Below, in pieces: positions 8,892-18,599 of a stretch of 31,012 nt of DNA. The stretch spans positions 1,127,428 to 1,158,439 of the forward strand of contig BFEA01000268.1 in NCBI GenBank assembly GCA_003427395.1. Direction: 5' to 3'. The stretch is from Chara braunii (Eukaryota > Streptophyta > Charophyceae > Charales > Characeae). The translations under genes and the position numbers were made by a program. Within the stretch, counting starts at the first letter, position 1. Every line of letters begins with the position of its first letter. A model generated the notes under the pieces. It had not been told where the DNA came from and searched no databases. It was given only the letters and a program-made list of their open reading frames with translations.

Positions 8892-9361
8892 GTGGCATTG
8901 GTCACGCTGTCTACATTGGGTGACTGGACGTGAAAAGGAGGGAGATCGGGATCTGTGGATGATTGAGGAGGATCAGGATTCTTACCTGAGGTTGACGTCC
9001 ATACTGTGCACTGCTGATTGTCTCCAATGTCTTCACGAGAGAACAGTGCCACGTGGCACTTCGATGTGATCAGGACCTGTCAGGCTTGTTACTGGATACT
9101 GTTTTGCTGATGTGGAGGTGAGGGGAAGCCCAGAGAAGGAGTGGGAAATGGGGCTACTCTCTTGGTGGTCATTGATGGTTATTATCTCTTCCATCCTCTA
9201 ATCTGTCTATTGTCCCTCCACTCTCTTCGCCTACTCGTAACTAGACATTGTATCAGAAATCACATTCATGATTATTGGAGACATTGTTCAGATCTGAGTT
9301 GTCTTGTATTTCGACGTCTGGCGAGTATCTTAAAGACTGGGTTCATTACAATATTTCCTTT

Positions 9362-9406
9362 GGCAGTGTATATTTCCATGTTCAAGCGAAAGATTCCTTC
9401 CATTTT

Positions 9407-9469
<63 letters not shown>
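9362..9469 (+). repeat. mini-element, copy g with (CT)n
   Basis: The head GGCAGTGTATATTTCCATG, TTC, GCGAAAGATTCCTTCCATTTTGCTC runs directly into about 60 bp of (CT)n with no tail block. A C-rich polypyrimidine run extends to about 9,498. Confidence 0.75.
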
Positions 9470-9472
<3 letters not shown>

Positions 9473-9601
9473 CTCCCCCCCCCCCTCCTCCCCCCCTCAG
9501 CGACATTTGGATCTGACCGCTCCTCAGTCCAGACTCACACCGGGATTTCGTTTCAATGTATCTGTCCACAGTTAAAGGCATATTGACTTCTGGGACCTTT
9601 T

Positions 9602-9702
9602 GGGACATACTCACACTGGGACTTGCGGCAACTTAGGGCACACTCACACTCTGACACTGAGACCCTCTGGGACGTACTCACACTGCGCCCTGCGTGCTGC
9701 AG
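9602..9702 (+). repeat. 33-34 bp tandem repeat, three copies
   Basis: The phrase GGG(A/C)(C)..ACTCACACT recurs at 9,602, 9,636 and 9,669, followed by diverged spacers. Confidence 0.6.
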
Positions 9703-9782
9703 CGATGCCGCGGCGCCCCTCTGACTTGTTTCAGTAAACAACCAGTACTTTTCACTGCTATCGCACCACCGATACTGCTTGG

Positions 9783-10711
9783 ATGTTGCTGCGTCTTTCC
9801 AGGGTCGGCATACAGAGCAAAATGGTGCGGCACACGGTTCCTTTTGTTTGGGCGCACAGCATGTTAGCAGCCCTCGAGAAAAGTGCCTCGGAAGTAGAGG
9901 TGGTTAAAAAATTGGACATTTTGTTTTTTGGGAGGGGGATGTCTAACCCAGAATTTGTCAGTTTCAACCAAATGGCTGCTAACAAAGCAGGAACCACCAG
10001 TGAATGGATTCATCTTTGGCAACCTTCAAACAAACAGATGATAAGGGTTTCAGTTGAATCCAGCCTGCCAGTCAAACTCAAAGGCTACGGTACGTGCGTA
10101 CCCTACCTGAAGACGACCTCCAGCACTTCACCTGGTCTTACTTTTCCCGCCTGATGCCCACTGCTCAGGCTGCGCTCCAATGGCAGATTATCTACAGATG
10201 TGAGCCAACCCCAAATTGGGTGGCCTCCTGCTCTAACCTTGAACAAAGAAGGATTCTCTCACCTACCTGTACCTACTATGGCTCCTCATCCCAAAAACAG
10301 TTGGCTGACCTGGAACACTGCGTACTATACTGCCCAGTGGTAAGGCAGATATGACAATGGTGGAGTGCGGCATGGCACCACATGGCTGGCAGGGAGCTCC
10401 TGTGGGACCCCCTGCCCCTGCTGGCCCAGGGGATAAAATCCCCATCGGACTGGACACCATTACAGTTGAACCTGTTTTAACTACACCCGGTTGGAAGCAC
10501 TCATGACAGCTTGGCGTGCTCGGTGCTCCCACGGGTGACACGAGCACACCGTCAGCTACCTTCAAGCAAAGCAACACATCATAGACACAATACGGTTCTC
10601 TATCCACAAAGCTTGGATAAAGACAGAAAAGGAACTCAAACAGGAAACGGATCAGACCAAAAGCACAGAACTAACAAGCCCCTTCGAACAGCTCTGGCTG
10701 GATCCAGATAA
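9783..10711 (+). pseudogene. LINE-like ORF2 C-terminal remnant
   Basis: The frame from about 10,094 contains a WQIIYRCEPTPNW segment, then a cysteine/histidine cluster C-T-Y-Y-G...DLEHCVLYCPVVRQ. That spacing resembles the zf-RVT region found near the end of non-LTR retrotransposon reverse transcriptases. The frame continues with tryptophans (WWSAAWHH, WTPLQL) past stop codons at 10,352 and about 10,478. The upstream frame 9,783-10,090 flows into it only with a shift near 10,090. A (TTGA)n tail lies downstream. No RT core is present, so this would be a 5'-truncated, decayed LINE. Identification rests on a short motif, and a chance match is possible. Confidence 0.4.
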
Positions 10712-11090
10712 GAAGCTTGGGGAACTGGACTCCACAAACCCGCTACAGTGGACGTCCTGGTGACAAGAGGAAGGCCAGTGGCAGTGGCGCCCCCTGCCGA
10801 CCTCCCTCAGGCCCTTGCAAGGGCAGCCTCTGACGGTGGGGGTAATGCCCCCAGCTATAGCCGAAACAGACCCTACCATTCTTGACGATCCCCTGCCCTC
10901 TCCACCAGCCATTTGGGAGCCCCCCTCTTTCACAGACGCCCCTCCACCACCTTCACCACTACTACCCAGTCAACCACCTGACCTACCCTCACCAGCAGCC
11001 GCCGGAGACATACCGGACCGGTCGTCCACCCGGACATCCAGACGTGGACGGTCCGGACTGGGCTCCGGACGTCAACATCGAAACCATGAG
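10712..11090 (+). other. possible LINE 3' region, proline-rich frame
   Basis: No domain is recognised. A proline-rich frame (many PP and PSP stretches, ending RTSRRGRSGLGSG) runs up to the tail repeat. I treat it as part of the LINE 3' end. Confidence 0.3.
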
Positions 11091-11110
11091 TTGATTGATT
11101 GATTGATTGA
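11091..11110 (+). repeat. (TTGA)n tail-like array
   Basis: Five TTGA units follow the LINE-like remnant directly. Many non-LTR elements end in a short tandem repeat, so this may mark the element's 3' end. Confidence 0.5.
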
Positions 11111-11332
11111 AACAAGAAGTCCGTGAAAAGTAGCCATCTTGTGAAAACTGGACCGACTCAAAAACTTGAAGAGTATTTTTGAAGTAGTTTTATGGCTCTC
11201 ATACAAGATATGTATTGTTCACTATCACAAAAATCTCAACAGAAGCCGGTATTTTTTGGACACATAACACCATAGAGGCAGCTCAAAAAATGGGATCGCC
11301 AATATGTCAAGGCTTTGTGCTTATTGTAACGA

Positions 11333-11607
11333 CCATTTCGTCAAAATGGACTTTTTTTTTTTTTTGAACGAAATTGAAACCGAGCTTTTTGGCCGAAAAC
11401 TCGTCAAAATTTGCTGTTCCTGACCCTGGCTGTACATGCACCTAGCTTGAGACCAGGCACCTCCAGGCAGGACTGCCTGGAGGTACCTGGTCTCAAGCTA
11501 GGTCCATGTACAGCCAGGGGGTACAGCCAGGGGGTCTCAAGCTTGGGCCAAAAAACTCGGTTTCAATTTCGTTCAAAAAATAAAAAATGTCCATTTTGAC
11601 GAAATGG
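11333..11607. mobile_element. 275-bp foldback (MITE-like) element
   Basis: The outer arms 11,333-11,394 and 11,546-11,607 are complementary over 62 bp with about three mismatches (CCATTTCGTCAAAATGGAC at the tip). A second nested inverted repeat at 11,424-11,519 occupies the centre. Between the inner hairpin and the right outer arm, GTACAGCCAGGGGG is tandemly duplicated and GGTCTCAAGCT is repeated, so the right side has been reshuffled. There is no coding capacity. I could not identify a convincing target-site duplication at the tips. Confidence 0.75.
11424..11519. repeat. inner hairpin, 47-bp arms with 2-nt loop
   Basis: CCCTGGCTGTACATG...CCAGGCAG (11,424-11,470) pairs with 11,473-11,519 at 45 of 47 positions across a GA spacer. 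If transcribed it would make an almost perfect RNA duplex. Confidence 0.85.
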
Positions 11608-11744
11608 CAGTTTTGTGGACAAGAATAAATGTTTTCTTGAAGTTGAATGCATAACTATGTCAGAGTCGGTGTTCCGCAGCTAGGAGTTCATCTGTTTGCT
11701 GTGCACTTGTGTGTGTGAGTCGGTATGTAGCAGCTACAGGGCGT

Positions 11745-11900
11745 TGCCGCACGGCACACGAAACGAAAAACGAAAGGAATGAATCTTCCCACAGAAAATG
11801 GCCAGGGTCATTGGTTTGCTATAAATGGTAACGAGTGTATTTTGCCACCTTTGTTGGGCAGATGCACTGGTTTCATTTTCGTTTCGTGCGCCGCACCCGC
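11745..11900. repeat. imperfect inverted repeat, about 155 bp
   Basis: GCCGCACGGCACACGAAACG and following AAAA (from 11,746) face TTTTCGTTTCGTGCGCCGC (from 11,877) with one small gap and few mismatches. Possibly another small TIR element. No duplication was identified. Confidence 0.45.
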
Positions 11901-11969
11901 AGTGTGTGTATGCGTCTGTAGGTTGTTTTAACTGTGAGAATGTTAATTGTTGCAGCAACAACACACGAG

Positions 11970-11971
<2 letters not shown>

Positions 11972-12012
<41 letters not shown>
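11972..12012 (+). repeat. (GT)n microsatellite
   Basis: Nearly pure GT array of about 40 bp. Confidence 0.9.
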
Positions 12013-12013
<1 letters not shown>

Positions 12014-12600
12014 TGTGCGTGTCACTGCCATTGGGCCTGGTTGTATGCCTCGTGCAGGAAGGGAATCTATTACATAATAGGTTTATTTTTTTGCATGAGG
12101 TGAAAAACACGTGTGTGCCGGAAGTTGGTGCCTCAAATTGAAACGAGGGGCTCAGGAGGTTGGTGCGTCACACATGTGCTGGAAGTTGGTGCGTAGAAGA
12201 AAACAGTTACAACTTGCCGCTAATGGCGTGAAGGAGAAGTTTGGGGGAAGGGAGGGGAGGTTGTCGGCGGAAGTGTGGCATGAAGGGATCATGGTTGCCA
12301 ACCGGTCATCCGGATCCTGATCCAGACAGTCCGGTATCCGGTTTGGAGCGTCCGGTTGGACCCCGATTTCAAAAAAGTCGAATTTTTTTTGGGGGTTCCC
12401 CAGGCCGTTTTCCTGGGCCGGGGGTACTCCGGAAAATATTGCTGATGTTTTTTGCGAACTGGTACCCCAACCGGACTGGCCCTGAAAGGGCCCTCTGTAT
12501 GACAACTTGAAAACAGGGGAGCACAGTAGCAGCCCCACCGGCGGGAGGACCCGATTTTCAAACATTTGGAGGACACAATTTTCGAACGTCGAAGAGTGGC
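12013..12600. other. non-genic stretch
   Basis: No gene is recognised. The phrase GGAAGTTGGTGC(G/C)T recurs near 12,120 and 12,181, and CCGG-rich short inverted phrases lie near 12,300-12,480. Nothing firmer can be supported. Confidence 0.4.
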
Positions 12601-12610
12601 AGCCCCAGGC

Positions 12611-12676
12611 CCCCAGTAGAAGAGTAGCAGCCCCAGTAGAAGAGTAGCAGCCCCAGTAGAAGAGTAGCAGCTCCTG
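12611..12676 (+). repeat. 20-bp minisatellite
   Basis: Three exact units of CCCCAGTAGAAGAGTAGCAG plus a partial fourth. Confidence 0.9.
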
Positions 12677-12894
12677 AATTTACTCGTCCAGCAGAGCTGT
12701 GTCGAAGTTCCCGCCCGCTGCAGTGCCATCCCCGTATTGGGGGGCAGTTTTCAGTCTGGATACAGCAGTCTGAGAGCTGTGTGTGTCTACAGGGGCAATA
12801 TGAGAGAGAGAAAGGGGCGCCTGTGACACGCCAGCTTCCAGACCTGCACCATCTTCTTCTCCCCCCCCTCCCCCTTTTTTCTTTCTCGAATTTT

Positions 12895-15162
12895 TGTTGT
12901 CTTTCAAACAGGCCGATGAGGCCCCTTTTGTATTTCCACGAATTAATGCGCATCCTTCGTGATCGGAGAGCCCCGTCCTTCTCAGGACCTTCGTCATTTT
13001 GGGCCGCGTTTTTTGGAATTTCATCTTTTGCAATTCGGGAAATACATGGGAAATACGCTCGCCTTAGCGAGCGCGCTGGGAATGTGGCTCGACGGTTAAG
13101 AATTTCAGAATAAGCGGGACCCGATGTGTCCTTTTTGTGCCATGTTCTCAACTTCGCCTTGGAAAACTCTGGGAATTCTGTGTGAATCCGAATAGACATA
13201 GGACTTTCTTTTTCACGCGCTCACTCTATGCGCGGATATGGTGTTTTTCAATTTTGCATTAGCTGTAACTGTTTCGGCGCCCTTTTTGCTTCCGCGACAG
13301 CGCCATGCATGTGAGATTCCCCCTCCCCGCTTCCCTCGCTACCTTCGACACCCTCTTCTTCGCGTTCGTGCTCCCTCTCTCTCTGTAACCGTTTTCCCAT
13401 CTCTGCTTTGCCTCGCGCGCCTTTTCTCTTATTTGATCGTCTGAATCTTTGTTCCGTTTCACGCTATGCTTCGCGCTCTTCTTCTTCCCGCTCTAACCCT
13501 TGCGCCGGAGTACCCTGTCGATTTCCTCCTCCTTCCCTCTAGCCAAAGAGACGCGCCGTGTAAGAAGAAAATTTCTAACTTGACAATTGTAATTGGCTAC
13601 AACTGGGATCCGAAGGATCGACATGGCTTTCGTCGGGCGATTATCCCCGAACCTTCCCCCACCTCTCCCTACCTCAGTCCTAACCCTTCCTAGCATCTAC
13701 CTCCTTTTCCGCAACTATAAATTCCGCAAGCGCTACCGAAAATCTCCTTCAGCTTATCGGCCATCTACCGGGAAGCAGTGGCTAGGTTGTACGTCTGATG
13801 TGCGAGTCGAAAAGTCCTGGCGAGCTGACCGTAGTCTTGTCGGTTGTCACGGGCTGTGTGCTGGATCGCCGGACGGACTGTGGGATCCGGGCAAGACCAT
13901 GCAGAGAATAAGTCGGAGGGGTGACGATCATTATGGTGGGAGTAGCACGTGACGACAGGGATCGTCAGTGCCTGTGTGAGGATCGTAATCGGAAGTTGAT
14001 TAAATCTATGGCCCGGGGCCACAGTGGAATTTCATGGCGGATGCGCCTCTTTTTTGCTTGAAGTCTAGTCTTCGAGCGTGAGTTCGGTTCACGCGACATT
14101 TACGCTGGAATTTCTTGTGAAGGTCACCAAACTTTCTTGTGTAATTATCTTCTGCTTTTTCCCCTCCTCTGATCTACGCCTCTTCTCCCCCACACCTTCT
14201 TTTTATTACGATTCTGCTATAATGGATGGGTTATGCTGATTTCCCTCCTCTCACTTGATATGTGCATGAAGTGGATTGTGTCTGAGAACCTGTGTAAGCA
14301 TGACAGGGATGCTGATTGATTGATCGGTTGAACGCGGGACTGGATTGAGTAGCGTGTTCAATGAATGATGCATGATTAGGAAGGATCGTGCGCTTTGCCC
14401 TTGTTGCCATGTGGATGGACAACCCCAATCCAACTGGGCGCCGACTTCCCGTGCCCCCGCCATGCCCCTTTCCGTATAACGAGAAAAGGACACGTGCATG
14501 CGAGTGGGACGTACAAGAAGCCGTCGCCAAGATCGACAGATGTTATTACTTTCCACCCGAGACTCGGTGTTCTGGATTTGTCGGTGCAGGATTCGTCATC
14601 ATCGATACACACTTTCTGCCTTATTCGTTGTTGTTGTCGTTTTATGAGTTAATCGTCATCCCGCGGTCGGCAGTGGCCCCTCATTGGCCTAGCACTCTGT
14701 GCAGCGGTTGTCGCCGTACTGAGCGTTACAGAGCCAAGGGTTTCCATTACCGCACACGTGGCGAGGACGAACACAAGGAGAGAGCCACTCGATTGAGACC
14801 CTCCACGTTGGACTCAGAGTTGTGCAGTGAACGCCGACGGGACCTCATCTGAAAACGGGATACTACATGTGTACCCTCCCCCTTTCATTTGAAACGAATG
14901 GCGGCGGTCCACTGGGAAGTATGACGCTATTGTTTGGATTAAATTTCTCATCACCGTGAGCCCCACGCGCACCTTTTTCTTCAACTCAAGCAGCGACGGA
15001 TCCCTTCTTACTAAAGTCGGACCAACACGGGGGATCTCAGTTCCGTCTGTGTCCCCACACTCAATTTTCCAAAAAATTCTTGGCACACCCCATCTTTGTT
15101 GTTCTTCCCGGGCCTTTCCCCGAACCAAAATACTCCGACCGGAAAGCAGCATAGGGCATGAG
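12895..15162 (+). repeat. 5' LTR of element A
   Basis: It starts TGTTGTCTTTCAAACAGGCC, identical to 23,737-23,756. It matches the 28.3-30.4 kb copy until about 15,027 (ACTAAAGTC). From there to the PBS about 135 bp has no counterpart in the 3' copy. Either the LTR ends near 15,027, or the 3' copy has lost its end and the LTR runs to a CA just before the PBS (about 15,157). Short open frames inside are shared by both copies but change freely at the protein level. Confidence 0.7.
13716..13722 (+). promoter_or_regulatory. candidate LTR TATA box
   Basis: TATAAAT in the context GCAACTATAAATTC is kept in the other LTR at 29,127-29,133. It is a plausible promoter element for the retrotransposon transcript. 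Confidence 0.4.
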
Positions 15163-15163
15163 G

Positions 15164-15177
15164 TTGGTATCGGAGCC
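15164..15177 (+). other. primer-binding site (initiator Met tRNA type)
   Basis: TTGGTATCGGAGCC differs at one base from the plant retroelement PBS core TGGTATCAGAGC, which is complementary to the 3' end of initiator Met tRNA. It lies between the 5' LTR and the gag start, where a PBS belongs. Confidence 0.7.
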
Positions 15178-15307
15178 GACACGTGTCTGTTCTGACATTA
15201 CTAAGACGAGCTGGTTAGAGGAAGATTAGCCAACCGATTTAATCGGCTGAGTCCTCCCATCACTCGACAGCGGTCCGCGGAAACTTGACCGGAGATGCCC
15301 ATGGGCC

Positions 15308-15724
15308 ATGGCTGATGCCATTGGAGCGGCTCCTCGGGTGATGGTGANCATCCCCGCCACTTTCCCGTTTTACCCCAATCACACTCATCCCGAGGCATGG
15401 CTTGAAGTTGTCCAAGCTCAGGAATATGGCGTTGAGGATCGTCCTCGCGTCATCACCCTACTCCTCAGGAACACCGCTCATGATTGGTTTAGAAGGCACA
15501 TCAGGGTAGATTGGGATACCTTTAAGAGAGAGTTCTTAGCAAGATTTGACGAAGTCATTGAGAATGTTGTCTGGTTTGTGTTAAAAACCCGTCTCCAGGA
15601 ACCCTGAGAGTTGCTACCTGACTTTGTGGATCGGTTTCAAACCGCGCTAGATAAATCAGGACGGGAAGATAACGTTGCTCGAGACTTGTTCATCGATCAT
15701 CTCCGCAACCCAGTGCTAAAGGCT
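15308..15724 (+). pseudogene. gag: element A gag, N-terminal part
   Basis: The ATG at 15,308 has good context (GCCATGGCT). The frame encodes a retrotransposon-type gag segment: FPFYPNHTHPEAWLEVVQAQ, then a DWFRRHIRVDWDTFKREFLARF block, typical of the Retrotrans_gag capsid domain. A TGA at 15,605-15,607 breaks the frame, and an unresolved base (N) is at 15,348. The frame is then interrupted after AGGCT at 15,724 by a 2.2-kb insertion. It resumes in the same phase at 17,894 once the insertion and one duplicate are discounted. This would be capsid for particle assembly if intact. Confidence 0.75.
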
Positions 15725-16326
15725 ACGAAACACCCGCGGACTCGTTCGCGGGGTCGAGCTCGGAGGGCGACCGTATTCATGTCCGCGGCCGCGACTAGCC
15801 ACGGCCGCACCGCGGACATAAATTTACCCGATTTTCCCCGAATAAAATAATGGGTAAAAAACTAGGCTAACAGAGTGGCCCGGGGTGACTTGCTCGGCCG
15901 GGAAAAAAAATAAAAAAATAATAAAAAATAAAAAGAATATTTTAAAGTTTTATTTTTTATTTTAAAATTGGTGAAGAATTTTCATGTGACCCAGAGGCAA
16001 AAGTTGTTCAGTTTATTTTTCTGCATAACATAGTTTCTTTTTGCTCGGACCTTCCCTAGTCCTTGCACGGGCTGGCCACCCGGGACCCGGGCCGCCCGGC
16101 TGGTAGCCTAGGTAAAAAATATATATATATATGGGGTTGTAGGGATTTTCAAGCCCTAAAACTCAATATTTTGTTTATTGGAAACATATAATTTCATAGA
16201 ATTATAAAAAATAAAAAAACCTAGCTTATTTGATTGGACGTCCGACACCCCCCTGACCGTCCGTGGTTGTCCGCTCGGACAACCGGTCGGACATCCTCCC
16301 TTGGATGACTGTCCGAGCCCGAACGA

Positions 16327-16360
<34 letters not shown>

Positions 16361-17011
16361 NNNNNNNNNNNNNNNNNNNNNNNNNNNNNNNNNNNNNNNN
16401 NNNNNNNNNNNNNNNNNNNNNNNNNNNNNNNNNNNNNNNNNNNNNNNNNNNNNNNNNNNNNNNNNNNNNNNNNNNNNNNNNNNNNNNNNNNNNNNNNNNN
16501 NNNNNNNNNNNNNNNNNNNNNNNNNNNNNNNNNNNNNNNNNNNNNNNNNNNNNNNNNNNNNNNNNNNNNNNNNNNNNNNNNNNNNNNNNNNNNNNNNNNN
16601 NNNNNNNNNNNNNNNNNNNNNNNNNNNNNNNNNNNNNNNNNNNNNNNNNNNNNNNNNNNNNNNNNNNNNNNNNNNNNNNNNNNNNNNNNNNNNNNNNNNN
16701 NNNNNNNNNNNNNNNNNNNNNNNNNNNNNNNNNNNNNNNNNNNNNNNNNNNNNNNNNNNNNNNNNNNNNNNNNNNNNNNNNNNNNNNNNNNNNNNNNNNN
16801 NNNNNNNNNNNNNNNNNNNNNNNNNNNNNNNNNNNNNNNNNNNNNNNNNNNNNNNNNNNNNNNNNNNNNNNNNNNNNNNNNNNNNNNNNNNNNNNNNNNN
16901 NNNNNNNNNNNNNNNNNNNNNNNNNNNNNNNNNNNNNNNNNNNNNNNNNNNNNNNNNNNNNNNNNNNNNNNNNNNNNNNNNNNNNNNNNNNNNNNNNNNN
17001 NNNNNNNNNNN
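16361..17011. other. assembly gap (651 N)
   Basis: The run of N is bounded by a 33-base A tract on the left and a (GA)n array on the right, both hard to assemble. Its true size and content are unknown. Confidence 0.99.
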
Positions 17012-17066
<55 letters not shown>

Positions 17067-17219
17067 CCATCGATAGGATGAACAAAGCACCGGCCAACAG
17101 GTAAGTCTCCAACCCCGCGGCTGCCCACAAGCTACTTCCATCGATCGGATGAGCAAAATCGAATGTATCGTCCGTTAGAACATCGAAATATACACTACTA
17201 CACGCGCGCGCATGTATGC

Positions 17220-17254
<35 letters not shown>

Positions 17255-17308
17255 GTGGTTGGTGGGGGGGTTGCGGCGACCCCTCCCCCACCAATCAATC
17301 AATCAACG
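17012..17308 (-). repeat. mini-element, inverted full-length copy h
   Basis: Read on the minus strand it runs: poly-T, CGTTGATTGATTGATTGG, a GGTGGGG..CCCCACC hairpin block, (CA)n, the GTATATTTCGATGTTCTAAC head, ATTCGATTTTGCTCATCC, GATGGAAGTAGC, GGCAGCCGCGG, GGAGACTTACC, ATCGATGGAAAACTCTCT and (CT)n. This is the most complete copy and shows the full order of modules. Confidence 0.75.
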
Positions 17309-17328
17309 AAAAAAAAAATAAAAAAAAT

Positions 17329-17495
17329 CGAATGAATCTTCCGCAAGAACATGAAAATATACAGTATTACGAGTGTGTGTGTGTGTGTGTGTGTGTGCGT
17401 GTGTGGGGGGTGGGGCAACCTCAACCCCACCAATCAATCAATCAATCAATCAATTAATCAATCAATCAACGGGGAAAAAAAAAAAAAAAAAAAAA
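17329..17495 (-). repeat. mini-element, inverted copy i with (TTGA)n-type array
   Basis: TCGAATGAATCTTCC, AACATGAAAATATACAGT, (GT)n, GGTGGGG..CCCCACC, (AATC)n, AACGGGG and poly-A repeat the module order of the adjacent copy h, making a tandem pair. Confidence 0.7.
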
Positions 17496-17646
17496 CGCTT
17501 TTTTCAATTATCTTCACTCACAATTAACGCTCCCCCCCGCCCCGAAATTGAAAAAAACGCTTTTTTCAATTATCTTCACTCACAATCTTTGTTTTTTTTT
17601 CAATTATCTTCACTCACAACCAACGCTCCCCCCCGCCCCGAAATTG
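17496..17646 (+). repeat. three-copy tandem repeat
   Basis: TTTTTTCAATTATCTTCACT with CACAA following recurs at about 17,499, 17,562 and 17,594. In the first and third copies it is followed by AACGCTCCCCCCCGCCCCG and AAATTG. Confidence 0.8.
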
Positions 17647-17710
17647 TTTTGTCTTTTTTGTTATTTTGAGGGGGTGGGGCCGAAATTGTTTTTTTCTTTT
17701 TCTTTTTTTT

Positions 17711-17888
17711 GAGGGGGTGGGGCTGGGGTTGAGTCACCCCATGCCACTTCTCAAACCCCCACCACCCCTAGCCGCTGGCCGCCATGCGGTCGCAAAGTCA
17801 CGCGGCCGTGCGACCGCATCCGCGGGGTCGCGGACCTGGCCGCGACCGCGGACTTGGCCGCTGACGGCCGCCGCCGAGGGAGATTCGT
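17711..17888 (+). repeat. dispersed GC-rich repeat, copy 2
   Basis: Same order of blocks as 1-152, with a small extra GC-rich segment (CAAAGTCACGCGGCCGTGCG) in the middle. It forms the right end of the insertion in gag, so the family's 3' terminus is GGGAGATTCGT. Confidence 0.8.
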
Positions 17889-17893
17889 AGGCT

Positions 17894-18560
17894 AAACTGC
17901 CGCTAAAGGCGAAACTACAGAAAAAGGTTCCTCCAAAGACGAACCAGCTACCCGCCCTTATTGCTAAAGCACTCGAATTGGATTTGCTGGATACACGAAA
18001 ATACGCCAGTCAGGGGAATGAAGACATCTCAGACACGATACAGGATGTGGCTGCCAAAAGGCGTTCGTGGCTCAGAGCGGTGGTGCGGTTTTACCCTCAC
18101 CCTGATAACGATTATCAAAATGGACCCTCGCTGGACCTATCCCCTCACCTCCTCTCCTCTGCTCCTCCCCTTCTTCCTCCAAAGATGGTACCTGTAAATA
18201 ATGTCATTCCCCAAACTTCTGCACCTGTACAATCACCAATTTGCATTTGGCTCAGATGATTCATACTGCCACGACCAGACAATCCGTGTATCTGATCCAA
18301 ATGCAGACTTTTCAGATAGACGGATTGGAGCAAATCTTGACAAAGCTAATGAGTACTAACTCGAGTTCTTCGCGTCTTGCTCCTCCTTCTTTCCCCCTAC
18401 TGACTGCTCCTCCAGCTCCTGGACAAGCTCCCCCTGCCCCACATCATGCGGCCAACCCAACGGGCATGATTGAATGCTACAACTGTAAGCAACCCGAACA
18501 CTTTGCACGGGATTGCCCACTGCCGAAGCGGAATCAACCCCCGCCAACAGCCGTGCCGGT
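17894..18560 (+). pseudogene. gag: element A gag, C-terminal part with zinc knuckle
   Basis: The frame resumes after the insertion (LQKKVPPKTNQLPALIAKAL onward), runs to a stop at 18,257, and continues in another frame from about 18,245, so one shift lies near 18,240. A proline-rich stretch (APPAPGQAPPAPHHAANP) precedes a CX2CX4HX4C zinc knuckle, CYNCKQPEHFARDC, at 18,475-18,516. That is the nucleic-acid-binding nucleocapsid motif of gag. Confidence 0.8.
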
Positions 18561-18599
18561 CGCCTTAAAGAGCCTAAACCAAGGACGGGTGGCCACGTT

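Larger units (their letters stand above)
8331..9361. other. non-genic stretch with short minisatellites
   Basis: No protein family is recognised. Local duplications are the only structure: an 11-bp minisatellite at 8,708-8,764, a 26-bp tandem pair at 8,840-8,891, and the phrase GTGGGAGACCTG twice near 8,610-8,630. Confidence 0.5.
15725..17888. mobile_element. TIR-bearing insertion with 5-bp target duplication
   Basis: AGGCT occurs at 15,720-15,724 and again at 17,889-17,893. The enclosed ends are imperfect inverted repeats (ACGAAACACCCGCGG against ACGAATCTCCCTCGG, 12 of 15). Subterminal regions are rich in CCGCGG/GCGGAC on both sides. The right 180 bp also occurs at 1-152. The interior is a patchwork: AT-rich sequence, a poly-A run, a 651-N gap, mini-element copies and tandem repeats. 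No transposase is seen, though the gap could hide one. The ends are not TG..CA, so it is unlikely to be an LTR element. I cannot name the superfamily. Confidence 0.7.

Noticed and set aside
12558-13199. 213-codon reverse-strand frame
   Set aside because: It crosses a 20-bp minisatellite and the start of the LTR. The protein is low complexity.
13466-13693. Leader-like open frame in both LTRs (also 28,859-29,104)
   Set aside because: Shared only because the LTRs are copies. No domain, and it lies in the LTR promoter region.
14388-14852. Open frame in the 5' LTR with a partner at 29,773-30,045
   Set aside because: Between copies most substitutions change the amino acid (about 17 against 5 silent in my hand count) and a stop appears, so there is no sign of selection.
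16156-17298. Long open frames across the N gap
   Set aside because: They are made of unknown bases plus poly-A and GA translations.
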